Position numbers and translations under genes: made by a program. From contig NC_009068.1 of the NCBI RefSeq assembly GCF_000209165.1, forward strand, positions 1,922,001 to 1,986,000: a stretch of 64,000 nt of DNA, read 5' to 3'. The number at the start of each line of letters is the position of its first letter. Positions within the stretch are counted from its first letter, which is position 1. The DNA is from Scheffersomyces stipitis CBS 6054. Taxonomy: Eukaryota; Ascomycota; Pichiomycetes; Serinales; Debaryomycetaceae. Shown here piece by piece: positions 19,265 through 29,134 of the stretch. The notes below the pieces were generated by a model. The model ran no database searches and had not been told where the DNA came from. It saw nothing but the letters and a program-made list of their open reading frames with translations.

Positions 19265-21064
19265 TCAGTTCAACCTTACATTTTTGGCAAGATCTGAAAT
19301 ATTAATAGTCTTGCTCATTTCGTTGTAATATGTCGAGTCCTCAGAATGATTCTCCTCTGCTGTTCTCAGTCCAAGCTCATGCAGTTGATCATGTTTAGCA
19401 TTGTGAAACAAGTTTTCTACTTCATCGTTCCACATCTTTTTGAGGAATGCATCCTTATTATCAAAAGTTATGCTATGTTCCTCGTCCAGACTTGTGGAAT
19501 TGCAGCGATGGTACCAACTGGATTCGTTGGGTTCGAGCTCGTTGAGAAAATGCACCCTATTAACAAACCCAAGTACACCTGTATGGGTTCTCATCTGTTT
19601 TTTTACTTTATCCTGATTGGAGCTGACTTTACTGGCAAACCGTAAACGAATCGAAGTATACTGAGACAATATGGTTTCGTGTTGAATTTTCAAGTTGTAC
19701 GAGTTCAGAATCTCGTATTCGGTTGGCTTGCCTGAGAAACTCGGTACTGTTGTAGGAGATTCAAGCGCATGCAATTCTTTATAATCGAGAATTTTCTGCT
19801 GGGTTCTATTGAGCTTTTGAGTAATGGCGCTCGTAGGAGTATTACTGTTGAATCTGTCAACAAAATTGCTTTGAAAATCGTTGATTTCGTTAATGATCTC
19901 AGTGAAATCTTGTGATGGGGAACCCGTTCCGTTTTGAGAATTTACACTATTTACAAGAACGGAAGGAGATTTCACCAGGTCAATATTGTAGGGTACATCT
20001 GAGTTGTGGAACTCTGGATCGTACTCATTATCCGACTCGTCCAGCTCGCTTTGGAAGTTGGAGATATTGCCGGAGTGAATTGTTTCTGCTGCTACTGATT
20101 CTTCTCCGGCCTCGTCTTCCTTGAGCGAAAGCATGGGAACAAGCGAATGCATGCTGTTATGTGCGATGTTGATAATTTGACTCATGCGACTGTAGATCCG
20201 ACTGGACGTGTTGATATTAGAGTTTGAGTCCGCTTGTGAATTAGCAAGTGTTGCACTGGTATTATCTGACACTTTGCTGGAACCCGACTCTACTAGGTTC
20301 TGGAAAGAATTGTCGGTGTTCGAAAGGCCACTAATAGATACGCTGACATTTGTCAGTGGACGCTTGGTATCGTACTCGTCTTTGAGCACAGTTAGAGGTG
20401 AGATACTGGCTTTTACGAGGAAGTTCGGTTTCGCTCCGCTATCTTTACTATTTTTGTCTTCTGCGTCTGATTCCGGATTCTGTCCAGCAATATTGAAAGA
20501 ATTCCAGAGAACAGCAGGAGGGCGACTTGGATGCAGAATTTGCTGTTGCTGTTGTTGTTGTTGAAGTTGCAGACCCTGAAGAAAATGTTCATGCACCATC
20601 GGTATATTCTTCTTTCTGTCCGTATCATGCTGGCTGGAGATACTTTGCGCTGACATCGAGCGGGTGAGGGCAGTCTTAAACTGATGATTCTGGTTTATAG
20701 CAGTATGAAGCAACTCAGTACTATTTCGAGAGAACCGTTTCCGCAAGTTGGGCGAGTTGGGATCAAATCGTATATAGCTGGTGTCACGAGGTCTGACTTC
20801 ACTGACGGCTCTGTGGTCACGGCCAACTCGCAGCAATGAACTTTCTCTAGAAGTGTCTCCCTTTTGTCGGTGGACACATTCTGGTCGTCCTCTGTCTTGA
20901 GACAGTGTTTGTACAGCATTATTGGTGTCAATCTGATGGGATCCTTTGGAGAGCCGGGCATCTGGAGGAACTGTAGATCGTCGTGCGCTGGGACTTCGTG
21001 TCCGAGGACTTCGTGTCCCACGAGCATTTGGCACTCTGTGCTGGGTGGAGATTTCGTTGAACAT
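19265..21064 (-). CDS. TCO89: Probable TCO89, TORC1 subunit
   Basis: A 599-residue, low-complexity protein with Arg/Ser/Pro-rich N-terminus (TRSPRTRSPSARRS), a poly-Gln run near residue 170, and Ser/Asn-rich linkers. The only family-like block is in the C-terminal third: KLNRTQQKILDYKELHALES followed ~25 residues later by NSYNLKIQHETILSQYTSIRLRF. This resembles the TCO89 domain (SRTQQKL...REYxxIRRF). Tco89 is the fungal-specific Kog1-partner subunit of TORC1 at the vacuole. The match is from remembered motif architecture rather than overall similarity, and another disordered fungal protein is possible. The start ATG is the first in the frame. It is tandem with HEL1, separated by a 2.2-kb gap. 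Confidence 0.6.
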   Translation of the reverse strand: MFNEISTQHRVPNARGTRSPRTRSPSARRSTVPPDARLSKGSHQIDTNNAVQTLSQDRGRPECVHRQKGDTSRESSLLRVGRDHRAVSEVRPRDTSYIRFDPNSPNLRKRFSRNSTELLHTAINQNHQFKTALTRSMSAQSISSQHDTDRKKNIPMVHEHFLQGLQLQQQQQQQQILHPSRPPAVLWNSFNIAGQNPESDAEDKNSKDSGAKPNFLVKASISPLTVLKDEYDTKRPLTNVSVSISGLSNTDNSFQNLVESGSSKVSDNTSATLANSQADSNSNINTSSRIYSRMSQIINIAHNSMHSLVPMLSLKEDEAGEESVAAETIHSGNISNFQSELDESDNEYDPEFHNSDVPYNIDLVKSPSVLVNSVNSQNGTGSPSQDFTEIINEINDFQSNFVDRFNSNTPTSAITQKLNRTQQKILDYKELHALESPTTVPSFSGKPTEYEILNSYNLKIQHETILSQYTSIRLRFASKVSSNQDKVKKQMRTHTGVLGFVNRVHFLNELEPNESSWYHRCNSTSLDEEHSITFDNKDAFLKKMWNDEVENLFHNAKHDQLHELGLRTAEENHSEDSTYYNEMSKTINISDLAKNVRLN

Positions 21065-23282
21065 GGGGAGGTACGAATTACCAATATTGAAATGAAGAAG
21101 ACAACTTAGAATAAAATGTCAAATATTTCAGTCAAGAAATGAGAATTATAAATTGTCTGATGTGGATCCAAAGCTGCGTCCTGAATTAAAAACTGACAAA
21201 GGTACGAATTGGAAATAATGCTGTACTCTCAACCCGTGTCTGTCTGATCTCGAATCTGAGCTTCTGGTGTTAGACTTTCGTGTATGTAGTCTTGTCGGCT
21301 GCGTGCCTGACTTTGTCTTGTTAACTTGAAGCTTCCAGTATTTTCGTGTGGGATGAGATCTGGACATAGAATAGACAAAGAGTGGTGAAAGGTTAACAAT
21401 TCCTGATCCACGGAACAATTAGCCAGCCAGATGAGATGGTCTCCCAGTTTCGGCTCGTATGCAGACACCGGCAGCTCCAAAGCGACAACTAGTCTAATTC
21501 GAAAAGTGTCGAATTCGATATTGTCTGGATGTTGGTGCAAGATCACGTTATGTGCCCTGGCCGCGGTTGCAGATAACACACGCCAGTTAAAAAGTGCTGA
21601 TAAGAAACATTGCAGATCTTGCCGTCCAGACACAGATCCGGCCGTGTCAGGTACAAACTTTGACGGGTTGTAGCCAGCGACCCTTAAACAACATCACCGA
21701 GTCCCATAGACCCCTGATTTCCGAAGTTCTGGCTCGTTTACTCACTGGAAATGTCTACAAAAAAAATATTGCACTTCTTCTTATCTCGAAGGGCAGTCGT
21801 GCTAAACAGCTGCGGCACAGATGCTATAAATTTTGGTACGGCATATTGCACTCCAAAAATGAATGCCTAATTTAAATAAATTACTATCTTTAAGCAGAGT
21901 AGACCACAAGGTAGCGAGTAAAAAGGTTCGTACAGGTTCAATTCAAATTTCATGTCTTGTTCGTTTTGGAACTGTCATGCCAGATTTTTGTAATCCATTT
22001 TATGAAAATATGCCTCGGTTGGACCCAGACTATGTGTCTATCCACAAGTAAAAGGGACATATATATTTATATTATTTTATGGTATTGAAGATTTTTTCTC
22101 ATTTTAGATTTGATGTAAAAAATATTATCATATTTGGATATTGACATAGAGTAGAGAATTATGGAAGACTTGTGCTATTTTTTTCTGGCAAGTGTTGATC
22201 TAGATCAGGTATATCACAATCTAGTTAAGTGTTGTGTTGCTGCTGGCAGGGAGCCGTTCCTCGTTTAAGCCATTCAATTTGCACAATTTAGAATCCACTT
22301 GCTGTCTTAGCAGCAAAACTGTACCTTTATTTTTATTAGCATAAATATTATATTGCATGAAGTCTCTTGCATGCATATTGTTGAATTGCTTGCTTTAAGA
22401 ATCCCGGTTCCAAATGATACTCTAATCATTGTTTTGATTCGAAAGCCTTCGTTTCCGTCTTGATTTACGGAATAATAGTGGGAAAACTCAAACGGAAAAG
22501 CTCAATTCTTTCATTTTTTTCCTTATTAAAATTCTCTCTCTTGCAAATTGTAGGATATGAAACGAGAAAGTTCCCCAAAAAACAATTAATTTCAATTACA
22601 TTCATTAAAGATAATACCTACTTAATTCTAGAACGTCGGTAATTGCCATCACCAAAAGAAAATAAATATCTCTTTGTCAATGTGTAATTGTTTGTAATCG
22701 ATGGGATAGGAGCTGTATGGGATCCCGCAGGCAGCAATCCTCTCTAATGTTTCTTACCAGGAACTTGCTGCATCATAAGTCTCTTTCTTTTTGATGTATG
22801 TTAGTGCAGTTCACGAAGATGAAAGATTTTATAAGTAGCTAACCATATCAATAACGATATTCACATAAACGAGGAACTAAGACATAAGGGGTAATGCACT
22901 ACTAAGCCTCGGTCTGTAAGAAGACTGAAGACGATGCACTGACAAGCTGTTGTATAACTTTCGCCATTATAGATCAACTATACATCTATATATGAGTAGG
23001 CCCATCTGAAATTTTTCATCTATTCGCCTCTATTGTAATAATAACAGAGCTGCAAAAAGCGCAAAGTGAAAAAGTAAATTCACCTGCATGCCCATATATA
23101 ATAATCTATCTGTGTCAATGGATAAAGCGGAGAAGCCAGAACTTTTCCGATCAGTATAGTCAACTTATTATAGGACAATCAAACTGTGGAAGCCGAAGAA
23201 CGTTACATACACTTTTCAAAATACATACTAAGATGTTCTTAACTTCCAATAATAGTTTTTTATTCATAGATTCTTTCAAACT
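21065..23282. other. 2.2-kb gene-free region between TCO89-like gene and HEL1
   Basis: Both flanking genes are on the minus strand, so this should contain the HEL1 3' flank and the promoter of the TCO89-like gene. No ATG frame over ~80 codons looks coding. The last ~1.2 kb is AT-rich with several poly-A/T stretches. No tRNA, repeat or transposon was recognised. Confidence 0.5.
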
Positions 23283-24914
23283 TCACGCTTCAAACCGAAG
23301 CAAGTGCTCTTTCAAGTTCATTTCTGCTCCGCTGATCAACATTTTTCTCCTGGAAGTGATCAACTCGCTCAAGTTGATGATTTGACTACGATGCTTCAAG
23401 ATGGACGCCACCTTGTTCTTGTTGTGTTTGTCCAACATGTTCTGAAAGATTCCTGATAAGTCCTCTACAGTCTTGTTCAAATAGTCCTGGTTACTTTCAA
23501 AGATCTCAGAGAAATTGGAATCTGCCAAATAATAAGCAAAGCAATATGTCCACTTCAACGTCTTACGTCCATTCGCAAGGGCTATGAAGGCATCTGGCAA
23601 GAACTGGATGTCTGTCCAAGACAAGTTCGTCTCATGTTCTTTTCTGTTCTCCATGTATAACATGGTTAGGTCATGCAACTTAGAGAGTGTAGATTGGTCT
23701 CCTTGCATTGAGCTTTCGTGAATTGAGAATCTCTTATAGAAATGAAGATATCTTTGCAACGAGACTTTACTCTTGATTTTACGATTAGCCACCTCTGAAT
23801 CTTCGCTGTCTGGCTTGAATTTGTTACACGAGTAGTAGCTATTGTTGTGGTCCTTCCAGTCTCCCAAACAGATCCAGCAGAAGTTGAATTGACATTTTCG
23901 ACATGTCATATGGTTACACCCTCCGTTTTTTTCGATGGAGGCCTGACATTTGGGACAGGCATTGGTATTTGCGTCTATCCAGTTGGCGGTCTCCGAGTCG
24001 TCTTCGCACTTCTTGATCCACAAGCGTACAATCCAACAGGGACACGGCAAATGATTCTCGTAATTACACTCAAAGCAAAACTCGTGATGGTCCGCACATC
24101 CTACAATGGGTACTATGGAGATGTCGATGGGCTTTTTATCCTTATTTTCCACTTCATCTTCCTCTAGCCTTCGTGGCGACACGATTTCTGTGAAATGTGT
24201 ACAATCAGTGGCCGGGCACCACTTGAAGTTTTCGTGTGAATCGATGTAGACCTTGGCTGTGGCAATCAAGAGCGGGTTCGAGCTGAGAGCCTTGCGCACC
24301 TTGACCGAATTTGCCAGCTCTACAACGAGAATTATCTCGTCGATGTCTCTATGTGGAATTGTATAGGGACACTCCGGAATTATACAGGTTATGAGTTTAC
24401 TGTTGCTGATCTCATTATTGATGTAGTGGTAGTAGCAATTGATACAAAACTCATGGCCACATGTCAACGAATATACCGGGGTGGAGACACGGGTCTCACA
24501 GCAAATTACACAGTAGTAATTCTGTTTTATTGCAAAAGTATTTTTACTAGGCTTTCCGAATGGTAATCCACAGCTCTCGTAGAATTTCTGTTGATCGTCA
24601 AAGTACGAGTTAATTACATCTTCTGTTTGCCATTTCTTGTACTGTAACATGATTAATAATTCGTCTGTAGTACAATTCGGCAAATGAGCCTTATGGAGCT
24701 TGTCCATCTTATCTAGAAACCTCAGTTCTACAAACTTCTGGACGGTCCAGGGTCTATATATGACCTCGTTGAAGTTGCTGACCTTGGAGCCGTCATTATC
24801 GTCGTTTTTGGATATCTCTATGGGATCGTCTTCGCTATCAATGATATCTTCATCCTCGGTTTCGAACGAGAAAGTATCGCTTTCGTCTTCGAACTCGAAT
24901 TCTAAGTCTGTCAT
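23283..24914 (-). CDS. HEL1: HEL1, RING-between-RING (Ariadne-type) E3 ubiquitin ligase
   Basis: A 543-residue RBR E3 ligase. In yeast, Hel1 ubiquitinates excess histones. After an acidic N-terminus (1-40) and a helical region, RING1 starts at CVICC (135-139) with CGHEFCINC (152-160) and CIIPECP. The IBR has KWCPATDCTH (231-240) and CADHHEFCFECNYENHLPCPC (to ~293). RING2 is CPKCQASIEKNGGCNHMTC (320-338), then CQFNFCWIC. The catalytic Cys of this class corresponds to C333 in GGCNHM. The Ariadne helical domain follows. The IBR contains a charged loop (~247-263, EEDEVENKDKK). Length matches yeast Hel1 (~550). The start is the ATG just upstream of the acidic stretch. Its S. cerevisiae counterpart neighbours the IML2 paralogue YKR018C, also present in this window. 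Confidence 0.93.
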   Translation of the reverse strand: MTDLEFEFEDESDTFSFETEDEDIIDSEDDPIEISKNDDNDGSKVSNFNEVIYRPWTVQKFVELRFLDKMDKLHKAHLPNCTTDELLIMLQYKKWQTEDVINSYFDDQQKFYESCGLPFGKPSKNTFAIKQNYYCVICCETRVSTPVYSLTCGHEFCINCYYHYINNEISNSKLITCIIPECPYTIPHRDIDEIILVVELANSVKVRKALSSNPLLIATAKVYIDSHENFKWCPATDCTHFTEIVSPRRLEEDEVENKDKKPIDISIVPIVGCADHHEFCFECNYENHLPCPCWIVRLWIKKCEDDSETANWIDANTNACPKCQASIEKNGGCNHMTCRKCQFNFCWICLGDWKDHNNSYYSCNKFKPDSEDSEVANRKIKSKVSLQRYLHFYKRFSIHESSMQGDQSTLSKLHDLTMLYMENRKEHETNLSWTDIQFLPDAFIALANGRKTLKWTYCFAYYLADSNFSEIFESNQDYLNKTVEDLSGIFQNMLDKHNKNKVASILKHRSQIINLSELITSRRKMLISGAEMNLKEHLLRFEA

Positions 24915-25651
24915 AGTACTGGTTAGGGTCTGTCAATATCTGTCTATCAATAAACAATACTTGTAATATCAATATCTTTTTCAATGACCAAATGAGTCTA
25001 TCACAGTTAAATGAAAAACAGGAATGCCAATATGAACAATGAAGATTTCAATTTCAATCAGGTTTCACGATGAATAACAGTATCAATGAGAAGTTCAATA
25101 TCGATATCGGTATGGATCTCGGTGCTATCTGAATCAACTCTGGGGGTGGAGATCTCTCAAGTCTCTAATAGTGATAGTGAATTTCGCAATGGATCTATAT
25201 GATATATCGACTGTTTCAGACTATGTGTCGCGTGCCTTTTCTGAAAAGTCTATCTATTCCAAACAACGAGTCCCGTGCACGCCTTCTATAGCCTTATATG
25301 ACCCAGACTTGATTACAACGGTGTTGAGTGGCAAGAATAGAGCCCTGTGACCTTTACTAAAGAAATCAGGTATATGCGCGCTTTGAGTTCAAAATCCCCG
25401 TCCATAGTTAAGCTTTTCAGGATTCTTATCAAGTGAGTAGTAAACCAAAATGACTTTACTATGAACAGATGGGTGGACATAAATGATCTCGTTGTATAGC
25501 TATATCGTAAGAGGATACATATCGTTCTTTGCTACTTCACTTTTACTTGTTTTCCTCGGTATTTACCTAGTTCATCATACTATTCTATTTATCATTTCAA
25601 TTTATCTACCATTTTTCATTTCTATTTATATTTCTAAAGTCGTTATTGTAT
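24915..25651. other. Intergenic: HEL1 promoter and SET-methyltransferase 3' flank
   Basis: The HEL1-proximal part is rich in ATC/ATG-type direct repeats and the distal part is T-rich. A hydrophobic 61-codon frame at 25483-25668 overlaps the neighbouring gene and looks like chance. Confidence 0.5.
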
Positions 25652-27718
25652 CTAATGCTTGTCAATAAACTTAGCAAGAATCTTCTTCTCCTGTATGACT
25701 AGACTTTCAATGAGCTCACGGTGGGGGCTGGCCACAAGCTCAGGATACCGTGCCAATCTGTCCTTTGCCCAACTCTTGATAAGCTTATTGTAGGACTCAG
25801 TAGTCTTTTCTTCTCTAGCCATCAAAAACTCAGAAACTACCTTCTCCCGTTTTCTCTCTGTCTTGGCCAGCTTGAAGTTGCGCTTGAAGTCGTTGTAACT
25901 CAAGTCAAGTAGATTCAACAAGGGGTACACCTGTTTTGGGATATCTCCATTGTAGTAAACCCTCACAGACAATTGCCAGCTCTCTGGAATATCCTCTTCT
26001 TCTTCTCCGCAACATCCATCTTCACATCCATCATCGTCACAACATCCTCCATCATCGTCACAACATCCTCCATTTTCGTCATGCTCGTGTTCATGTTCAG
26101 GATTACTATGGTCATGGTCATGTTCATGTTCATGGTCATGGCTCTTGTTCTTACGATTCTCTTCCAAAATTAATCCATTGACTATTTCAAATCCATACTT
26201 GTCATACCAGTCGAGTTTCTCATCAAACTGCTTGGCCTTATCCTTAGACATTTTGGATTTGATGTCTTTGATGTATCTGAACATTTGTACAGAAAGCAAG
26301 CAATAGTCATTGACATTGTCGTCTACAATGAAGCCGTATTTCTGAAGCAAATAAGGATTCGATAATTCATTACCATAAGAGTTAAAGACTTCATATGAGT
26401 ACTGCTTCTCAGGTGGCCTGACAAGGAGAACGTCACAGCACTTGGAACTTTCGGCAAGTTCAGCAGCCAATTCTTCCTTATTTGAAGTATTCATTTCCAT
26501 TGGGCCCTCATTTTCATTGCTTTCTGTACCTGGATGATCGTCATCTTCGCTAAGCGTTAGAGTAGAAACTTCTTCAGGGTCTTGCATTGTCTCTGTGTCA
26601 GAATCTTCTTCTGATTCGTTTTCTTTCTTCATTTCTTCCTCCATTTTCTTGATATAATCCAAAGTGATTTCCTCGATTTTTTCTTCTTCCATTTCTGCAT
26701 CATTATCTCCTTCGGTATCTTTTTCTACACCTTTATCGTCTTCTTCGTCTGAGTTTTCTTCGTCTTCTTCTTCTTCTTCGTCGTCGTCATCATCTCCTTC
26801 GTCTTCTTCTTCATTTACATTTGCTTCCTCATCTTCACCCTCAGAGTCCGTATCGAACAGAATCTGGAATGGCTCATCCCAGTCCTGATGTTCACATTCC
26901 AAGTCTCCACATATGTCACATACGTTACCATCACATACAAAATGGATATTCTCGTTACCTTGAATCTTCCCTTCGACCATGGACGGTTGTATATGGTTGA
27001 ACAAATCTGCAGCTGGAACTAATGCCAAGCCATGGAAATCATCTATTGTGAAAGCTCTGGATATGACAGCCAGAATGTACCTTCCAAAAGCGGTGAGTTT
27101 GTCACCATATTGATTTTTTATGGTATCCACAACTTCCTGTCTATCCAAGTCTGTTCCAAATGCTATCTTGTCAAGTTCAAGAACCTCAGGAATAGGAACA
27201 ACGAGTTTCTGAGCTGAGGCGAAAGAACAAGCCTCAATATAGAAGTCTATAAGTTCTGCGTCCAGAAGCAAGTCTTTCATATCAATTTCCGAATTTTTCA
27301 AATTCTGCTTGTCGTCTTCACTCCAAAGACAAACAGGAACCGAGGAGCCAGCGATGTCGATCAGTTGCAAATAGGCATACCATGGCGACTTGGAACCAAG
27401 TGCTACTTCATAGATCACAGATATAATCACTCCATACATGTCACCAGCCAAATCGACTTCGTCATTTTCAGGCTCATAATCGACTAGAAGATTATAAATA
27501 GACGCGTTCTTAGGTGAAAGCAAATTGGACTTGGGGATTCGAAGAAGTAGAGGGTCTTCAGCCATCTCCTCTTCTATATGGTCTACTAGCTCATTAGGTA
27601 AGAATACACCTAAACCACCAAAAGTGGAGCTTTCAATGCGCAAATCTTCTCGCCAGTACGCATTTTCATGTAGCCACTTCACGAGAGACTCAACACGTTC
27701 GCTAGAGGTCGAAGACAT
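25652..27718 (-). CDS. SET-domain protein lysine methyltransferase (ribosomal RKM/Efm family) with acidic and His/Cys inserts
   Basis: The predicted 688-residue protein is of the non-histone SET family (RKM1/RKM3/EFM1 type) that methylates ribosomal proteins or elongation factors. The SET core shows GGLGVFLP (34-41), SRAFTI..FHGLALVPAADLFNH (220-242) and, after a long insert, FNSYGNELSNPYLLQKYGF (445-463), the terminal SET motif. The insert at ~263-430 has a Cys/His cluster (CDGNVCDICGDLECEH, 262-277) and a long Asp/Glu tract. A second insert (526-570) has alternating His with Asp or Glu, then Cys-Cys pairs at 552/553, 559/560 and 569/570, which may bind metal. The frame opens at TTG, so the first ATG (27718) is chosen. 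A Reb1-type site lies 153 bp upstream. From memory, RKM3 neighbours RPL4A in S. cerevisiae, which makes RKM3 attractive but unproven. Confidence 0.82.
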   Translation of the reverse strand: MSSTSSERVESLVKWLHENAYWREDLRIESSTFGGLGVFLPNELVDHIEEEMAEDPLLLRIPKSNLLSPKNASIYNLLVDYEPENDEVDLAGDMYGVIISVIYEVALGSKSPWYAYLQLIDIAGSSVPVCLWSEDDKQNLKNSEIDMKDLLLDAELIDFYIEACSFASAQKLVVPIPEVLELDKIAFGTDLDRQEVVDTIKNQYGDKLTAFGRYILAVISRAFTIDDFHGLALVPAADLFNHIQPSMVEGKIQGNENIHFVCDGNVCDICGDLECEHQDWDEPFQILFDTDSEGEDEEANVNEEEDEGDDDDDEEEEEDEENSDEEDDKGVEKDTEGDNDAEMEEEKIEEITLDYIKKMEEEMKKENESEEDSDTETMQDPEEVSTLTLSEDDDHPGTESNENEGPMEMNTSNKEELAAELAESSKCCDVLLVRPPEKQYSYEVFNSYGNELSNPYLLQKYGFIVDDNVNDYCLLSVQMFRYIKDIKSKMSKDKAKQFDEKLDWYDKYGFEIVNGLILEENRKNKSHDHEHEHDHDHSNPEHEHEHDENGGCCDDDGGCCDDDGCEDGCCGEEEEDIPESWQLSVRVYYNGDIPKQVYPLLNLLDLSYNDFKRNFKLAKTERKREKVVSEFLMAREEKTTESYNKLIKSWAKDRLARYPELVASPHRELIESLVIQEKKILAKFIDKH

Positions 27719-27870
27719 GGCCAATGGATGATATTCGGTCGGAAAGAGAAAGACCCGTAGCTCATAAGTCTTAACTATTGCACCTGATATTAAGTCTGTC
27801 TGCAGTACCTAGCCTCATCTACTTTTTCAATCTCAACTTTTCAGCCCGGAGCCCGACTAACAAAATACAT

Positions 27871-27878
27871 CCGGGTAA
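27871..27878 (+). promoter_or_regulatory. Reb1-type site CCGGGTAA with adjacent RRPE-like element
   Basis: CCGGGTAA lies 153 bp upstream of the SET methyltransferase ATG. TGAAAATTTTC at 27890-27900 matches the rRNA-processing element used by ribosome-biogenesis genes. The pair resembles the RPL4 promoter, which has the same Reb1-type core at a similar distance. Confidence 0.5.
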
Positions 27879-28667
27879 CACCTCCAAAATGAAAATTTTC
27901 GATTTTTCACTCGTTACCTGCAGGATGACAAATTACTATAAATACTAGCCCTTCCCCTGGTCTCCCTTATTCTGTCGGCATCATCAGTAGTGGTTATACT
28001 ATATCTAATATATATAACTATTATTACATAAAGACTTTTAGCGGGCCCGTCTGTTGCAGCATCGATGTGCACGGGCGACGTCTGCTATCTACCCATAGCT
28101 AAGCATTGGTTGACCCTACTAACAATTCGGTCACAATCAGTACTTCGTTTCGGTCTTTTAGAGGATATCGGCATTACATGTGTTTGAATAAGCTCTGATA
28201 GTATGGTGTTTACACGTGACTATTCAGATGAAAGCATGGTGCTACATACGTAGACATAAAGGCTGTAGTTTTGTAGTTGAGTGGACTTAATTGTGTGGAC
28301 TACAAATTATCATCACTAGAATGTAGCTCTATTAGTGACCTAATAATTCTCTCGATTTTCAGCTGGAAGATAAACCTCATATTTGGTTAATGTTCAAAAC
28401 ATAAGGTAGACCAGGCGATCTAACTACAACTGGAGGTCTGTACTCGAATGGTTTCTGAACGTTTGATTTTTGAATATTAGTAGAACTTCTGCGCTACAGA
28501 AGGCAAAAATCTCATCTTTACTTGCACGCTTTTTCAAAGAGAAAAACTAACATCTTTGAAGAACAGTTCGGCCACGTAATCAGAGACATAATACAACTTC
28601 TCGTACTTTCACTCTTCTTCTACTGCTGAATGCTTTGCAAGAACTGGATACTGAAGTCCTCATGAAG

Positions 28668-28675
28668 TCACGTGA
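28668..28675 (+). promoter_or_regulatory. TCACGTGA E-box (Cbf1-type) upstream of PAM16
   Basis: A perfect palindromic E-box 100 bp before the PAM16 ATG. Cbf1 has been linked to respiratory and mitochondrial genes in Candida, so the pairing is plausible. The factor is inferred. Confidence 0.45.
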
Positions 28676-28774
28676 TATTTGGTCACACACACAAATCAAA
28701 ACTTTTTTTAAAAATTGGAATCTTTACTTGAATCTTGGAAATTGCCATCTTTAGCATCGACAACTACATTCACT

Positions 28775-29134
28775 ATGGCCCACAGATTGATTGTCAACGT
28801 GGTTCTCACGGGAGCCTCTGTGTTTGGCAGAGCTTTCACTGAAGCTTACAAGCAAGCAGCCAAGGCTTCTGCTGCTGGAGCTGCCGCGGGTCCCGCCAAA
28901 GCCAGTTCTGTTGGAGGAATCCCAGTAGATGAAGCACTCAAGATTTTGGACTTGGAAAAGAAGGAGTTGAATTTGGCGAAAATCGACGAGAAGTACAAGT
29001 ATCTATTTGAGGTAAATTCAAAGGAAAAGGGGAATTCGTTCTACTTACAGAGTAAAGTGTATTACGCCATGGATACGTTGAAGAAAGAGCTTGAGTTTTT
29101 AGAAAAGATTAAACAGAGCAAAAGTGAAGCGTGA
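28775..29134 (+). CDS. PAM16: PAM16 (TIM16), mitochondrial import motor subunit
   Basis: A 119-residue J-like protein of the TIM23-associated import motor. It pairs with Pam18 and restrains its stimulation of mtHsp70. It starts MAHRLIVNVVLTGASVFGRAFTEAYKQA, a typical N-terminus with a weak membrane-associating helix, then an Ala-rich linker and the degenerate J domain (DEALKILDLEKKELNLAKIDEKYKYLFEVNSKEKGNSFYLQSKVYYA by its parts). As in all Pam16 proteins, the J-domain HPD motif is absent, with charged residues in the loop. The frame is open further upstream but only from TTG, so the ATG at 28775 is chosen. Length is normal for fungi. Confidence 0.93.
   Translation: MAHRLIVNVVLTGASVFGRAFTEAYKQAAKASAAGAAAGPAKASSVGGIPVDEALKILDLEKKELNLAKIDEKYKYLFEVNSKEKGNSFYLQSKVYYAMDTLKKELEFLEKIKQSKSEA

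Larger units (their letters stand above)
27719..28774. other. Divergent promoter region SET methyltransferase / PAM16
   Basis: 1,056 bp. On the methyltransferase side are CCGGGTAA (27871-27878) and an RRPE-like TGAAAATTTTC (27890-27900). On the PAM16 side is TCACGTGA (28668-28675). A TACTAAC near 28107 has no convincing splice partner. Confidence 0.5.

Noticed and set aside
28100..28135. TACTAAC followed by CAG upstream of PAM16
   Set aside because: PAM16 is complete from its ATG and no upstream coding exon or clear GTATGT is present.
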